Shown here piece after piece: positions 17,224-26,035 of a DNA stretch of 64,000 nucleotides; position 1 is the first letter of the stretch; each line of letters starts with the position of its first letter. The stretch is from NCBI RefSeq assembly GCF_900101955.1, contig NZ_FNAQ01000011.1, forward strand, positions 18,134 to 82,133, written 5' to 3'. The position numbers were made by a program, and so were the translations under genes. Origin of the DNA: Desulfuromonas thiophila. Its GTDB lineage: Bacteria; Desulfobacterota; Desulfuromonadia; Desulfuromonadales; Desulfuromonadaceae. A model generated the notes under the pieces. The model did not search any database. It was not told where the DNA came from and saw only the letters and a program-made list of their open reading frames with translations.

Positions 17224-19881
17224 ATGGATATCCTGACAACCCATGTCAATGCCGATTTCGATTGTCTTGGTTCGCTGGTGGCGGCCCAGCTGCTTTATCC
17301 GCAGGCGGTGACGGTCTTTGCCGGCGCCTGCGAACCGGCTGTGCAGGATTATCTGCGCCGTCACAATGACTGCGGTCTGCGTCTGAAACGCTGGCGCGAG
17401 ATCGACCCGGCGGCGGTACGCCGACTGATTCTGGTCGATGTCAACAGCACCGAGCGTATCGGTCCGCTGGCGGCGCTGCTGCAGCAGCCACAGGTGCGGC
17501 TGCATCTGTATGACCATCATCCGCCGGAGGCCAATCTGCCGACGGCTGAACGGGCGCGGGTCGAGCGGGTCGGTGCCACGGTTACGCTGCTGAGTGACGA
17601 GTTGCGTCAACGTCAGCTGACGCCGAGTGCTGAACAGGCAACGGTGATGATGCTGGGGCTGTACGAGGATACCGGTAATCTGCTGTTTCCCTCGACTACC
17701 ACGGCCGACTATGAGGCGGCCGCTTTTCTGCTCGACTGCGGAGCCAATCTTAACCAGGTGGCCGATGCTCTCAACCGGGAGCTGTCGGCCCTGCAGGTGG
17801 AGGTGCTGCACCAGTTGCTGCAGTCGCTGCAGCTGGTGTCCGTGGCCGGGGTCGAAATCAGCCTGGCGCAGGCGGCGGTGGAACGCTATGTCGGTGATCT
17901 TGCGGTGCTGGCGCACAAACTGCGCGACATGGAGAACCTTGATGCCCTGATCATCGCCGTGCGGCTGGAGGATCGCGTGTTTCTGGTCGGGCGCTCACGC
18001 CTGCCCGGCGTCGATGTTGGCCAGATTCTGGGCCATTTCGGTGGTGGTGGCCATCCGGCAGCGGCTTCGGCGACGGTGCGTGACCTGACCCTGGTCCAGG
18101 TGATGGAGACCCTGCCACAGGTGCTGGCCAGGCTGGTGCGTCCCAACTGGACTGCCGCCCAGTTGATGACAACACCGGTGCGGCATGTGGGTGCCGAACA
18201 GAGCCTGAACGAGGCGGCTGAGCTGTTGAGCCGCTATCATATCAATGCCCTGGTGGTGTGCGATGGTACCGGCGGCCTGGTTGGTCTGCTGACCCGTCAG
18301 ACCGTCGAGCGGGCGGTGCATCATGGCTTGGCGTCGGTGGCGGTGGCCGAGTATATGAGCCGTGAATTTGGTCAGGTGACGCCACAAACACCGCTTGAGC
18401 AGGTGCAGCAGATCATTATTGACCAGCGTCAGCGTTTTGTGCCGGTTGTCGAGGCCGGTCGAGCGGTGGGCGTGGTGACCCGTACCGACCTGTTGCGCCA
18501 TCTGGTGGCTCGCGGCCGTTCGCTGCGGCCTGATGCACCGATAGACGGCATTCAGCGCGATCGCCGTCATGTGTTGCGGTTGCTGGAGACGCGCCTGCCG
18601 CGTCGGATCCGTCAGTTGCTCGACGATCTGGCGCAGGTGGCCGAGGTCGAGGGGGTAAACATCTACGCTGTCGGTGGCTTCGTGCGCGACCTGCTGCTGG
18701 GGGTGGCCAACCTCGATGTCGATGTGGTGGTCGAGGGTAACGCCATTGCCTTTGCCGAAGCCCTCCAGCGTCAGTGCGACTGCCGGGTGCGACCGCATGA
18801 GAAATTCGTCACGGCGGTGGTGATTTTCCCCGATGGTTACAAGCTTGATCTGGCTTCGACCCGCACCGAATACTACCTGCAGCCCGGTGCCCTGCCGCTG
18901 GTGGAACAGGCATCCCTCAAGCTCGATCTCTACCGGCGTGATTTTACCATCAATACCCTGGCGCTGGCACTCAATGGTCCGCGCCAGGGCGAATTGACCG
19001 ATTACTTCGGTGCCCAGCGTGACCTGCATGACAAGGCCCTGCGGGTGCTGCATAATCTCAGTTTCGTCGAAGATCCGACGCGCATGTTGCGGGCTGTGCG
19101 TTTTGAACAGCGGCTGGGTTTTACGTTGGGGCAGCATACGGCCCACCTGCTGCGCAGTGCGGTGCAGATGGGTTTTCTGCAGCGGGTCAGTGCCAGCCGG
19201 GTGCTGCATGAACTGGTGCTGCTGCTGGGCGAACCGCAGCCCGGCCGTGCCCTGGCGCGGCTGGTGGAGTTGGGGCTGCTCGACGCGATCAGCGAGGAGT
19301 TGCGTTTTGATGACAGCCTGCAGCAGCATTTTGTCCAGGCTGGCAGGGCCATCAATTGGTATGAGCTGCTGCCCGAGGTGGCGCCGCTGGAACACTGGCC
19401 GGTCTATTTCTTGTGTCTGTTGGCTGATCTGAAAACCACAGCGGTCGAGCGTCTCTGTCAGCGGCTCGGTATGCCGCAGCGCTACCGTCGGTTGTTTGTT
19501 GAGCAGCGTCACGAGGCCTGGCCGCAGTATCACCAGCTTGAACGGCTGGGGCAGCGGGTTGAACAGTTGTGTGGCAGCGAACTGGCCCGCCTGCTTGATG
19601 GTCTGCCGGTGGAGCTGCTGCTGCTGGGCATGGCGCGAACCCGTCATCAGCCGGTGCGGCTGGCGTTTTCCCGTTATGTCACCGGATTGCGCTGTCTGCG
19701 GCCAATGCTTGATGGCCGGGATCTGCAGCGACTGGGTTGCCCTGCGGGTCCGCTGCTGGGTACCCTGCTGCGGCAGCTGCGCGATGCCCGGCTTGACGGC
19801 CAGGTACATACCCGGGAAGAAGAGCTGGCCTGGGTGCGTGTTCAGCTGGCGACCCGGGAATTGACGAAAGAAGAGCGCTGA
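17224..19881 (+). CDS. DHH phosphoesterase - CBS pair - tRNA nucleotidyltransferase/poly(A) polymerase fusion
   Basis: Protein of 885 residues with three modules. Residues about 1-310 are a DHH/DHHA1 phosphoesterase (VNADFDCLGS, YDHH, GGGGHPAAAS). Residues about 315-440 hold two CBS repeats. Residues about 450-885 are a class II nucleotidyltransferase (GGFVRDLLLG, DVDVVVEG metal site, RRDFTINTLAL, EDPTRMLRAVRFE). Such fusions are known in deltaproteobacteria and act on tRNA 3' ends or add A/CC tails; which one applies here cannot be told from sequence. The start at 17224 begins at the DHH domain and gives a 25-bp gap from pyrD. Confidence 0.9.
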   Translation: MDILTTHVNADFDCLGSLVAAQLLYPQAVTVFAGACEPAVQDYLRRHNDCGLRLKRWREIDPAAVRRLILVDVNSTERIGPLAALLQQPQVRLHLYDHHPPEANLPTAERARVERVGATVTLLSDELRQRQLTPSAEQATVMMLGLYEDTGNLLFPSTTTADYEAAAFLLDCGANLNQVADALNRELSALQVEVLHQLLQSLQLVSVAGVEISLAQAAVERYVGDLAVLAHKLRDMENLDALIIAVRLEDRVFLVGRSRLPGVDVGQILGHFGGGGHPAAASATVRDLTLVQVMETLPQVLARLVRPNWTAAQLMTTPVRHVGAEQSLNEAAELLSRYHINALVVCDGTGGLVGLLTRQTVERAVHHGLASVAVAEYMSREFGQVTPQTPLEQVQQIIIDQRQRFVPVVEAGRAVGVVTRTDLLRHLVARGRSLRPDAPIDGIQRDRRHVLRLLETRLPRRIRQLLDDLAQVAEVEGVNIYAVGGFVRDLLLGVANLDVDVVVEGNAIAFAEALQRQCDCRVRPHEKFVTAVVIFPDGYKLDLASTRTEYYLQPGALPLVEQASLKLDLYRRDFTINTLALALNGPRQGELTDYFGAQRDLHDKALRVLHNLSFVEDPTRMLRAVRFEQRLGFTLGQHTAHLLRSAVQMGFLQRVSASRVLHELVLLLGEPQPGRALARLVELGLLDAISEELRFDDSLQQHFVQAGRAINWYELLPEVAPLEHWPVYFLCLLADLKTTAVERLCQRLGMPQRYRRLFVEQRHEAWPQYHQLERLGQRVEQLCGSELARLLDGLPVELLLLGMARTRHQPVRLAFSRYVTGLRCLRPMLDGRDLQRLGCPAGPLLGTLLRQLRDARLDGQVHTREEELAWVRVQLATRELTKEER

Positions 19882-19902
19882 GCGCCCGTTGCAGGAGAAT
19901 GC

Positions 19903-20574
19903 ATGGAAGATATTCTGGTCAAATGTTCCATTATGCTGGTGCCGGCGCTGCTGGCGGTGACCGCGCACGAACTGGCCCACGGCTACGCCGCCGACCGGCT
20001 GGGCGATCCGACAGCCCGGCTGCTGGGACGGCTGACCTTCAATCCGTTGCGTCATCTTGACCTGTTCGGCACCCTGGCGCTGCTGTTGGTTGGTTTTGGC
20101 TGGGCCCGGCCGGTGCCGGTCAATCCCGGCAACCTGCGCAATCCCCATCGGCACATGCTGTGGGTGGCCCTGTCGGGACCGCTGGCCAATCTGTTGTTGG
20201 CACTGGCTTCGGCGCTGCTGCTGCGCCTGCTGGCGCTGGTGCCGGACACCGCCGTGGTGGAACTGCTCAGTCGCCCGCTGGCGCTGATGGCGGCCTTCAG
20301 TCTCTACATCAACCTGATTCTGGCGCTGCTCAACCTGATGCCGGTGCCGCCCCTTGATGGCGGCCGGATTCTGGCGGCACTGCTGCCGCCGGCCTGGGCC
20401 GCCCGCCTGCGCCAGATCGAGCCCTTTGGTCTGCTGCTGGTGATCGGGCTGATCTTTTTCACCGATCTGTGGTCGCTGCTGTTCGCGCCGGTGATTCTGG
20501 CGGCGGTGGCGCTTTTGGCCGGGCCGCAGGCGGCGGTGGTCGCCGAGGTGATGCGCTTTCTCTTCGGTGGCTGA
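19903..20574 (+). CDS. site-2 protease family (M50) membrane metalloprotease
   Basis: Protein of 223 residues with about six hydrophobic segments. The zinc site HELAHG is at residues 22-27, inside the first helix, and the third ligand lies in the NLMPVPPLDGGR segment (Asp152). This compact form is common next to scpA-scpB and cleaves unknown membrane substrates. CAGGAG precedes the ATG. Its end overlaps the scpA start by 8 bp. Confidence 0.9.
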   Translation: MEDILVKCSIMLVPALLAVTAHELAHGYAADRLGDPTARLLGRLTFNPLRHLDLFGTLALLLVGFGWARPVPVNPGNLRNPHRHMLWVALSGPLANLLLALASALLLRLLALVPDTAVVELLSRPLALMAAFSLYINLILALLNLMPVPPLDGGRILAALLPPAWAARLRQIEPFGLLLVIGLIFFTDLWSLLFAPVILAAVALLAGPQAAVVAEVMRFLFGG

Positions 20575-21394
20575 AACCGCTGGCGCCGGGCACTATGCCG
20601 TGCGGTTGGAGCGGTTTGAAGGACCGCTGGACCTGCTGCTGCATCTGGTGCTGAAGAACGAGGTCGATATCTACGATATCCCCATCGCCACCATCACCGC
20701 CCAGTATCTGGACCATCTGGCTCTCATGAAGGCTCACCAGATCGATGTTGCCAGCGAGTTTCTGGTGATGGCGGCCACCCTGCTGCACATCAAGTCGCGT
20801 ACCCTGTTGCCGCGTCCGCCGGCCGAGGAAATGGTCGAAGAGGTTGGTGAGGATCCGCGTGCCGAACTGGTGCAACGCTTGCTGGAATATCGCCGTTACA
20901 AAGAAAGCGCCGCCGCGCTGGAGCGTTATCCCCAGCTGGGACGGGATGTTTTTGCTCGCCCGGCGCTGCCACCTGAGGTGTCGGACCTGGCTGATGAGGT
21001 TGCCAGTCCGGCAGCCCTCGATGTCAGCCTGTTTGACCTGGTGGAGGCTTTGCGGCGGGTGCTGCGTGAAAAACCGCCTGAACCGGTGCATCTGTTGCCG
21101 ATGGCCCGCTATAGCCTGGCGCAGGCGCTGCACCGCCTGCGCCAGGCCCTGCAGGGACGACAGCGGCTGAGTTTTGCCGAGCTGTTCGCGCCCTGTCCCG
21201 ATAGGGGCTGGGTGGTGATGTGCTTTCTTGCCATGTTGGAACTGGTGCGGTTACGCTGGCTGCGACTTGTACAGCTGGAAAGCGGCGGGGCTCTTTATCT
21301 GCAGCCGGGAGCGGCCCTGCAGCAGGGCCGCTGGCCCGACGAGGGGCTGCTGGCGCCCTTGCTGCGGCCGTCGATGACGAAGGCGGAACCCTGA
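20567..21394 (+). CDS. scpA: segregation and condensation protein A (kleisin)
   Basis: Protein of 275 residues. The N-terminal FEGPLDLLLHL, VDIYDIPIATI and FLVMAATLLHIKSR segments are diagnostic of ScpA, the kleisin that bridges SMC heads. A GTG start at 20567 lies inside the end of the M50 gene. It overlaps scpB by 1 base (TGATG). smc itself is not in the window. Confidence 0.93.
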   Translation: MAETAGAGHYAVRLERFEGPLDLLLHLVLKNEVDIYDIPIATITAQYLDHLALMKAHQIDVASEFLVMAATLLHIKSRTLLPRPPAEEMVEEVGEDPRAELVQRLLEYRRYKESAAALERYPQLGRDVFARPALPPEVSDLADEVASPAALDVSLFDLVEALRRVLREKPPEPVHLLPMARYSLAQALHRLRQALQGRQRLSFAELFAPCPDRGWVVMCFLAMLELVRLRWLRLVQLESGGALYLQPGAALQQGRWPDEGLLAPLLRPSMTKAEP

Positions 21395-21945
21395 TGGACC
21401 TGGCGGATATCAAGGCGCGACTTGAAGCGGTGCTGTTCAGCAGCGATGCTCCCTTACGTTTCGAACGGCTGGAACAGCTGCTGCAGATTGAGGGTGCTCC
21501 GCTGCGGCGGGCCCTGCAGCAGTTGCAACAGGACTGCCATCAGCCAGGACGCGGCCTGCTGTTGCAGGAGGTGGCCGGCGGCTTTCAGCTGCGGACGCGG
21601 CCGGAATATGCTCCCTATGTGGTGCGTTTGAGCCGTTCGCGGGCCCTGCGACTGTCGCCCGCAGCACTGGAAACCCTGGCGATAATCGCCTATCGCCAAC
21701 CCATTACCCGTGCCGAGATCGAATCGTTGCGCGGGGTTGATTCCGGCGGCATTGTCCGCACCCTGCTGGAAAAACAGCTGGTGCGGCTGGCGGGCAAGAA
21801 GGATGTGCCGGGCCGGCCGCTTCTTTATGCCACCAGCGCCCGTTTTCTCGAACTGTTTGGTCTGAAGGATCTGTCCGACCTGCCCCGGCTGCAGGAACTG
21901 GCTGGCGATGAAGACCCTGGTGTTCACCCGCAACTGGATTTGTAG
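21394..21945 (+). CDS. scpB: segregation and condensation protein B
   Basis: Protein of 183 residues with two winged-helix units. LEAVLFSSDAPL opens the first; the second carries LETLAIIAYRQPITRAEIE and the RPLLYATS segment, the ScpB signature. It dimerises and binds ScpA in the SMC complex. The ATG at 21394 shares one base with the scpA stop. Confidence 0.93.
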   Translation: MDLADIKARLEAVLFSSDAPLRFERLEQLLQIEGAPLRRALQQLQQDCHQPGRGLLLQEVAGGFQLRTRPEYAPYVVRLSRSRALRLSPAALETLAIIAYRQPITRAEIESLRGVDSGGIVRTLLEKQLVRLAGKKDVPGRPLLYATSARFLELFGLKDLSDLPRLQELAGDEDPGVHPQLDL

Positions 21946-21948
21946 ACC

Positions 21949-22686
21949 ATGACCGCAAAACTGACACAGCGGCTGCAGAAACTTATCGCCCAGGCCGGAT
22001 TGGCCTCCCGCCGGCAGGCCGAGGACTGGATTGTTCAGGGTCGGGTCACCCTTAATGGCCTGCCGGCGCAACTGGGCGATCAGGCCGATCCGGCGCGCGA
22101 TCGGATCTGCATCGACGGCAAACCACTGAAGATGGCCGAGCCGCTTCATTATGTCTTGCTCAACAAGCCAGTAGGCTATGTCACCACGGCCCAGGACCCT
22201 GAAGGGCGGGCCACGGTGCTTGATCTGGTACGCGAAGTGCCCGTGCGGCTTTTCCCTGTCGGACGGCTTGATCTCAATACCGAGGGGTTGTTGCTGCTGA
22301 CCAATGACGGGCTTTTGGCGGCGCGCCTGCAGCATCCGCGTCATGGTGTCACCAAGGTCTATCGTGTCAAGGTGCGCGGCCAACTTGACGAGCAGCGTCG
22401 TCGTCAGCTGGAAGAAGGGGTGCGCCTGGATGACGGCCTGACGGCGCCGGCCCGCATCCGCCGTATCCGCCGCTCGGCCCACAACAGCTGGTTTGATCTG
22501 GAACTGCACGAAGGCCGCAACCGCCAGGTGCGGCGCATGTGCGAGGCGGTCGGCCTGGCGGTCAGTCATCTGCAGCGTGTGCAATTGGCTTTTCTTGAAC
22601 TGGCGGAGCTGCCCGTAGGTCATTGGCGCTATCTTCGTGCGACGGAGGTTGATCAGCTGCGGCGGCTTTGCGGCCTTTTTTCATGA
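21949..22686 (+). CDS. rluB: 23S rRNA pseudouridine synthase (RsuA/RluB type)
   Basis: Protein of 245 residues. An S4 RNA-binding domain (about 6-65, GLASRRQAE) precedes a RsuA-type catalytic domain whose GRLDLNTEGLLLLTNDG contains the catalytic Asp108, followed by LHEGRNRQVRRM. RluB modifies helix 89 of 23S rRNA; RluE/F or RsuA specificity cannot be excluded. It is 3 bp after scpB, a conserved linkage. Confidence 0.9.
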   Translation: MTAKLTQRLQKLIAQAGLASRRQAEDWIVQGRVTLNGLPAQLGDQADPARDRICIDGKPLKMAEPLHYVLLNKPVGYVTTAQDPEGRATVLDLVREVPVRLFPVGRLDLNTEGLLLLTNDGLLAARLQHPRHGVTKVYRVKVRGQLDEQRRRQLEEGVRLDDGLTAPARIRRIRRSAHNSWFDLELHEGRNRQVRRMCEAVGLAVSHLQRVQLAFLELAELPVGHWRYLRATEVDQLRRLCGLFS

Positions 22687-22767
22687 AGTCAGGTAATTCT
22701 ATGAACGCAGGTAGTGGTTTAGCTTGTTAAATAAATGTTTTTGTTGGGGAAAATCCCGACAATGTGC

Positions 22768-22796
22768 TTGACTCCGACCGTCGGACTGTTTTAAGT
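22768..22796 (+). promoter_or_regulatory. candidate promoter with an internal palindrome
   Basis: TTGACT (22768-22773) and TTAAGT (22791-22796) are 17 bp apart in an AT-rich stretch before the TPR gene. The spacer holds a 13-bp palindrome (TCCGAC-C-GTCGGA, 22773-22785), well placed for a repressor or activator. Confidence 0.45.
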
Positions 22797-22875
22797 TAAA
22801 AAGAATTTTTATTTTCAGCTTCCATGCGTCTGCTGCACTGACGGCATTGTCCTGAATGCGACAACGAGGTAGAAC

Positions 22876-24927
22876 GTGGCAACGAAAGAAAAACACCTGG
22901 CTGCGGCCCAGAAATTTCTGCAGAAAAACAACCTGACGCGGGCCATTCGGGAATACGAGCAAATCGTTGAACTCGATGGCAGGGATTTCCGCAGTCGCCA
23001 GAAACTGGCCGAACTCTACAGCCAGACTGGTGAAGCGGAAAAGGCGCTGGGACAATATGAACAGGTGGCCCGTTATTACGCCGATCATGCGTTTTATCTC
23101 AAGGCCATTGCGGTTTACAAACAGATGCAGAAACTCAGCCCTGCCAGTGGCGAATACACCCTGAAACTGGCACGGCTCAATGAGCAGCAGGGGCTGGTGG
23201 GCAACGCTCTGGCCGAATATCGCCTGCTGCTCAAGCAGCACGAACAGGCGCCGGATCTGGCTGCGGCGATTGAGGTGCTGCAGGCCATGCAGCGCCTTGA
23301 TCCGGACAATTCCGCTATCGGTGTGCGTATCGCCAGCTACTGTGCTCAGCTTGGCCGTCAGCAAGAGGCTCACCAAGCCTTCTGGGCGGTGGAGCAGAAG
23401 GTCTCCGGTCAGGGCGATTTCAAGCAACTGCAGCGTCTTTACGAGTATTTCATGCAGCTGTGGCCGCAGGATCTTGCGATTCAGACGGGCTATGGCCGGG
23501 CTCTGCTGAATCATGGCGAACCCCTTGGTGGTGTGCAGTATCTGGCGGATCTGCATCGCCGCCATCCTGAAGCGGCCGAGGTGTTGTCGGCCCTGGCCGA
23601 GGGGCTGCGTCGCTGTGGCGAGTATCGTCAGGAGGCTGCCTGCCTGGCCAAGCTGCAGCAGTTGCAGCCTGGGGGACTGGACGTGTGCCGGCGTCAGGCC
23701 CAGGCGTTGATCGACGCTGAAGACTTTGAGGCCTGCTTTTTGTTGTTGGAACCGCAGCGTAAGGCTTTTTTTGCCGCCGGTGAGGCGGCCCGGATCAAGC
23801 CCTTTTATGAACGGCTGCGGCAGGAGGCGCCGGAAAATCGCGAGATTCTCGAAGCCTTGCGGGCGGTTTACGAAGAGCTGGGCGAGGGCGAGAAGCTGTT
23901 CGATGTGCTGTCCGAGGCGACCGCACCGCCGACTCTGGCGGCCGAAACGCCGGCCGATGTGCTTGATTTTAATAGTATCGATTTTGAAACCCAATCGGCA
24001 GTGGGTGACGACAGTTTTGAGGACTTGGCCTTCGATCTGGTGGATGAGTCCGCACCGTCGGCTGCGACCGAGTTCGAGGACCTGGCCTTTGATACCCTGG
24101 ACGAGCCTGCTGAAACGGCACCGGCGCGGCCAGCGGCTCGCCTGGATTTGCGAGCTGAGCTGGAAGAGGTCGATTTCTACCTGCAACAGGGCCTGATTGA
24201 CGAGGCTGCCCAGGCCTGTGACCGGCTGCAGCAGGCGGCACCGGACAATGACGCAGTTCGCCAGCGCCTGGAACAGATTGCCGGCCGGCGTCAACGGCCG
24301 GAAACAGCCACTGTACCAGGGCCTGTCACCACTTCTTCTGCGGCGCCCGCCGCCCTACCCACTTCTGCGGAGGTGCCGGAATCTCTGCCGCCGGCGGGTG
24401 GGACGGCTGAGGATTTGTTTGCCGACCTTGATCTGTCGTTGGGGGACGATTTTCAGCTGGAGGCAGCGACCGAGTTGGCCGATTCCCAACGGGGTGTTCA
24501 GACGGTGATCGCCGATGAGGATACTGATTCCGCCTACAATCTGGGCATTGCCTACAAGGAAATGGGTCTGTATGACGACGCTATCGCCGAATTCAACAAG
24601 GCGATGAGGGATTCGCGTCATCGGGTGGCCAGTCTTTGTCTCAAGTCGGCCTGCCTGGTCGAGCAGCAGCAATACGATGCCGCCGAGGAGGCGTTGACCC
24701 GTGGACTGTCCGACAGCGGCCTCACGCTGCAGGATCGTATTGTGCTTTATTATGAAACCGGCATGCTCTACGAGGCCTGCCAGCGCTATGCCGACGCACT
24801 GGCCAGTTATCAGGTGGTGGCAGATAAGGATGCGGATTTTCGCAATGTCCGTCTGAAGATTCGCGAGCTCAAGGCGTTGGTGGGAGACACGGAAACAGCG
24901 GCGGAGGAGCGGGTATCCTACCTGTAG
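22876..24927 (+). CDS. TPR-repeat protein with acidic linker
   Basis: Protein of 683 residues without signal peptide. TPR-like helix pairs fill about 1-340. An acidic linker (about 350-420) repeats FEDLAFD-type motifs, another helical pair follows near 420-470, then a Pro/Ala linker, and two or three canonical TPRs close the protein (about 545-660, SAYNLGIAYKEMGLYDDAI). It starts at GTG after GAGG. It is likely a cytoplasmic scaffold. It sits 27 bp before an ExeA-like ATPase, which may be its partner; the process served is not evident. Confidence 0.8.
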   Translation: MATKEKHLAAAQKFLQKNNLTRAIREYEQIVELDGRDFRSRQKLAELYSQTGEAEKALGQYEQVARYYADHAFYLKAIAVYKQMQKLSPASGEYTLKLARLNEQQGLVGNALAEYRLLLKQHEQAPDLAAAIEVLQAMQRLDPDNSAIGVRIASYCAQLGRQQEAHQAFWAVEQKVSGQGDFKQLQRLYEYFMQLWPQDLAIQTGYGRALLNHGEPLGGVQYLADLHRRHPEAAEVLSALAEGLRRCGEYRQEAACLAKLQQLQPGGLDVCRRQAQALIDAEDFEACFLLLEPQRKAFFAAGEAARIKPFYERLRQEAPENREILEALRAVYEELGEGEKLFDVLSEATAPPTLAAETPADVLDFNSIDFETQSAVGDDSFEDLAFDLVDESAPSAATEFEDLAFDTLDEPAETAPARPAARLDLRAELEEVDFYLQQGLIDEAAQACDRLQQAAPDNDAVRQRLEQIAGRRQRPETATVPGPVTTSSAAPAALPTSAEVPESLPPAGGTAEDLFADLDLSLGDDFQLEAATELADSQRGVQTVIADEDTDSAYNLGIAYKEMGLYDDAIAEFNKAMRDSRHRVASLCLKSACLVEQQQYDAAEEALTRGLSDSGLTLQDRIVLYYETGMLYEACQRYADALASYQVVADKDADFRNVRLKIRELKALVGDTETAAEERVSYL

Positions 24928-24954
24928 CCTGCAGCCTGGCAGTGGACGGAGTTC

Positions 24955-25860
24955 ATGAGTTATCTTGAGCACTTTGGTCTTGAGCGTGAGGCTTTTTCCA
25001 ACGCTCCCGATGCCCGTTTCTATTTTGACAGTGTTCAGCACGGTCAGGCGCTGGTGCGGCTCAAGCGGGTGGTCGATGCCAACAAGGGCTTGGCGGTGCT
25101 GGTGGGCGGGATCGGCTCGGGCAAGACGACCCTGGCACGCCGCCTGCTTGATGGCCTCGATCCACAGCTGTATGAATCATCTCTGCTGGTGATGGTGCAT
25201 TCGGGGGTCACCTCCGACTGGTTGCTGACCCGCATTGCCCTGCAACTGGGGGTTCGCCAGCCGGAAACCGAGCGGCTGGCGTTGATCCGCCAGCTCTATG
25301 ACCGGCTGCTGGAGATTGATGATCAGGGCCGACGGGCGGTGGTGCTGATTGATGAAGCCCAGATGTTGCAGACACGGCCGCTGATGGAGGAGTTTCGCGG
25401 GCTGCTTAATCTGGAGATTCCCGGCAAGAAGCTGCTCAACCTGCTGTTTTTCGGTCTGCCAGAACTGGAGGACTGCCTGCGGCTGGACGAGCCGCTGGCC
25501 CAGAGGGTGGCGCTGCGCTATTATCTGCGGCCATTGAGCGAAGAAGAAACGCTGGCCTACATCAAGCACCGTTTGCGGGTTGCCGGGGCCGCCAGCATGG
25601 TGTTTTCCGCCGCGGCCGTGGCACAGATCTATCGCTACAGTACCGGTGTCCCCCGGTTGATCAACACCCTGTGTGACAACAGCCTGTTTGAGGCGTTTCT
25701 GCAGCATCAGACGGTTGTTTCCCCGACTCTGGTCGAGGCGGTTGCTGGTGATCTGGGGCTGACACCGCAGTTGTTGGCGGCCGGCCAGCAGGCGGTGGCG
25801 CAGCATCTGAGCAAGATTGAATCCTTGCTGGCCCGTCTTGAACAACGGCGCGGCAGCTGA
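24955..25860 (+). CDS. ExeA/GspA-like AAA ATPase
   Basis: Protein of 301 residues opening with YLEHFGLEREAFSNAPDARFY-type sequence, the hallmark of ExeA-like ATPases. Walker A GGIGSGKTT is at 51-59 and Walker B VVLIDEAQ near 127-135, followed by an arginine-containing AAA lid. It has no membrane helix or peptidoglycan-binding domain, unlike full ExeA. Family members power assembly of secretion or pilus machinery or act in transposition. Pairing with the TPR gene upstream suggests a shared function. Confidence 0.85.
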   Translation: MSYLEHFGLEREAFSNAPDARFYFDSVQHGQALVRLKRVVDANKGLAVLVGGIGSGKTTLARRLLDGLDPQLYESSLLVMVHSGVTSDWLLTRIALQLGVRQPETERLALIRQLYDRLLEIDDQGRRAVVLIDEAQMLQTRPLMEEFRGLLNLEIPGKKLLNLLFFGLPELEDCLRLDEPLAQRVALRYYLRPLSEEETLAYIKHRLRVAGAASMVFSAAAVAQIYRYSTGVPRLINTLCDNSLFEAFLQHQTVVSPTLVEAVAGDLGLTPQLLAAGQQAVAQHLSKIESLLARLEQRRGS

Positions 25861-26035
25861 GGCATTACCGGTTTCGCTCCGGTTTGCGCCGGCGCCGATT
25901 GTTGTTGTTCCCGTTTTTCCCGGCCTGACGGTTGACCGTCGGGCCGTTTCTGTCCCTTAGCGCTTGTCCCTTGTGACCGTTGACTCGACTGTTGGCAGAC
26001 GATGTCTTGTCGCGGCCGGGACCAGAAGGCTTTCC

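Noticed and set aside
17995..20154. 719-codon open frame on the minus strand opposite the DHH-CBS-nucleotidyltransferase gene
   Set aside because: Low-complexity Gln/His/Pro-rich translation without domains; the plus strand has clear catalytic motifs over the same bases.
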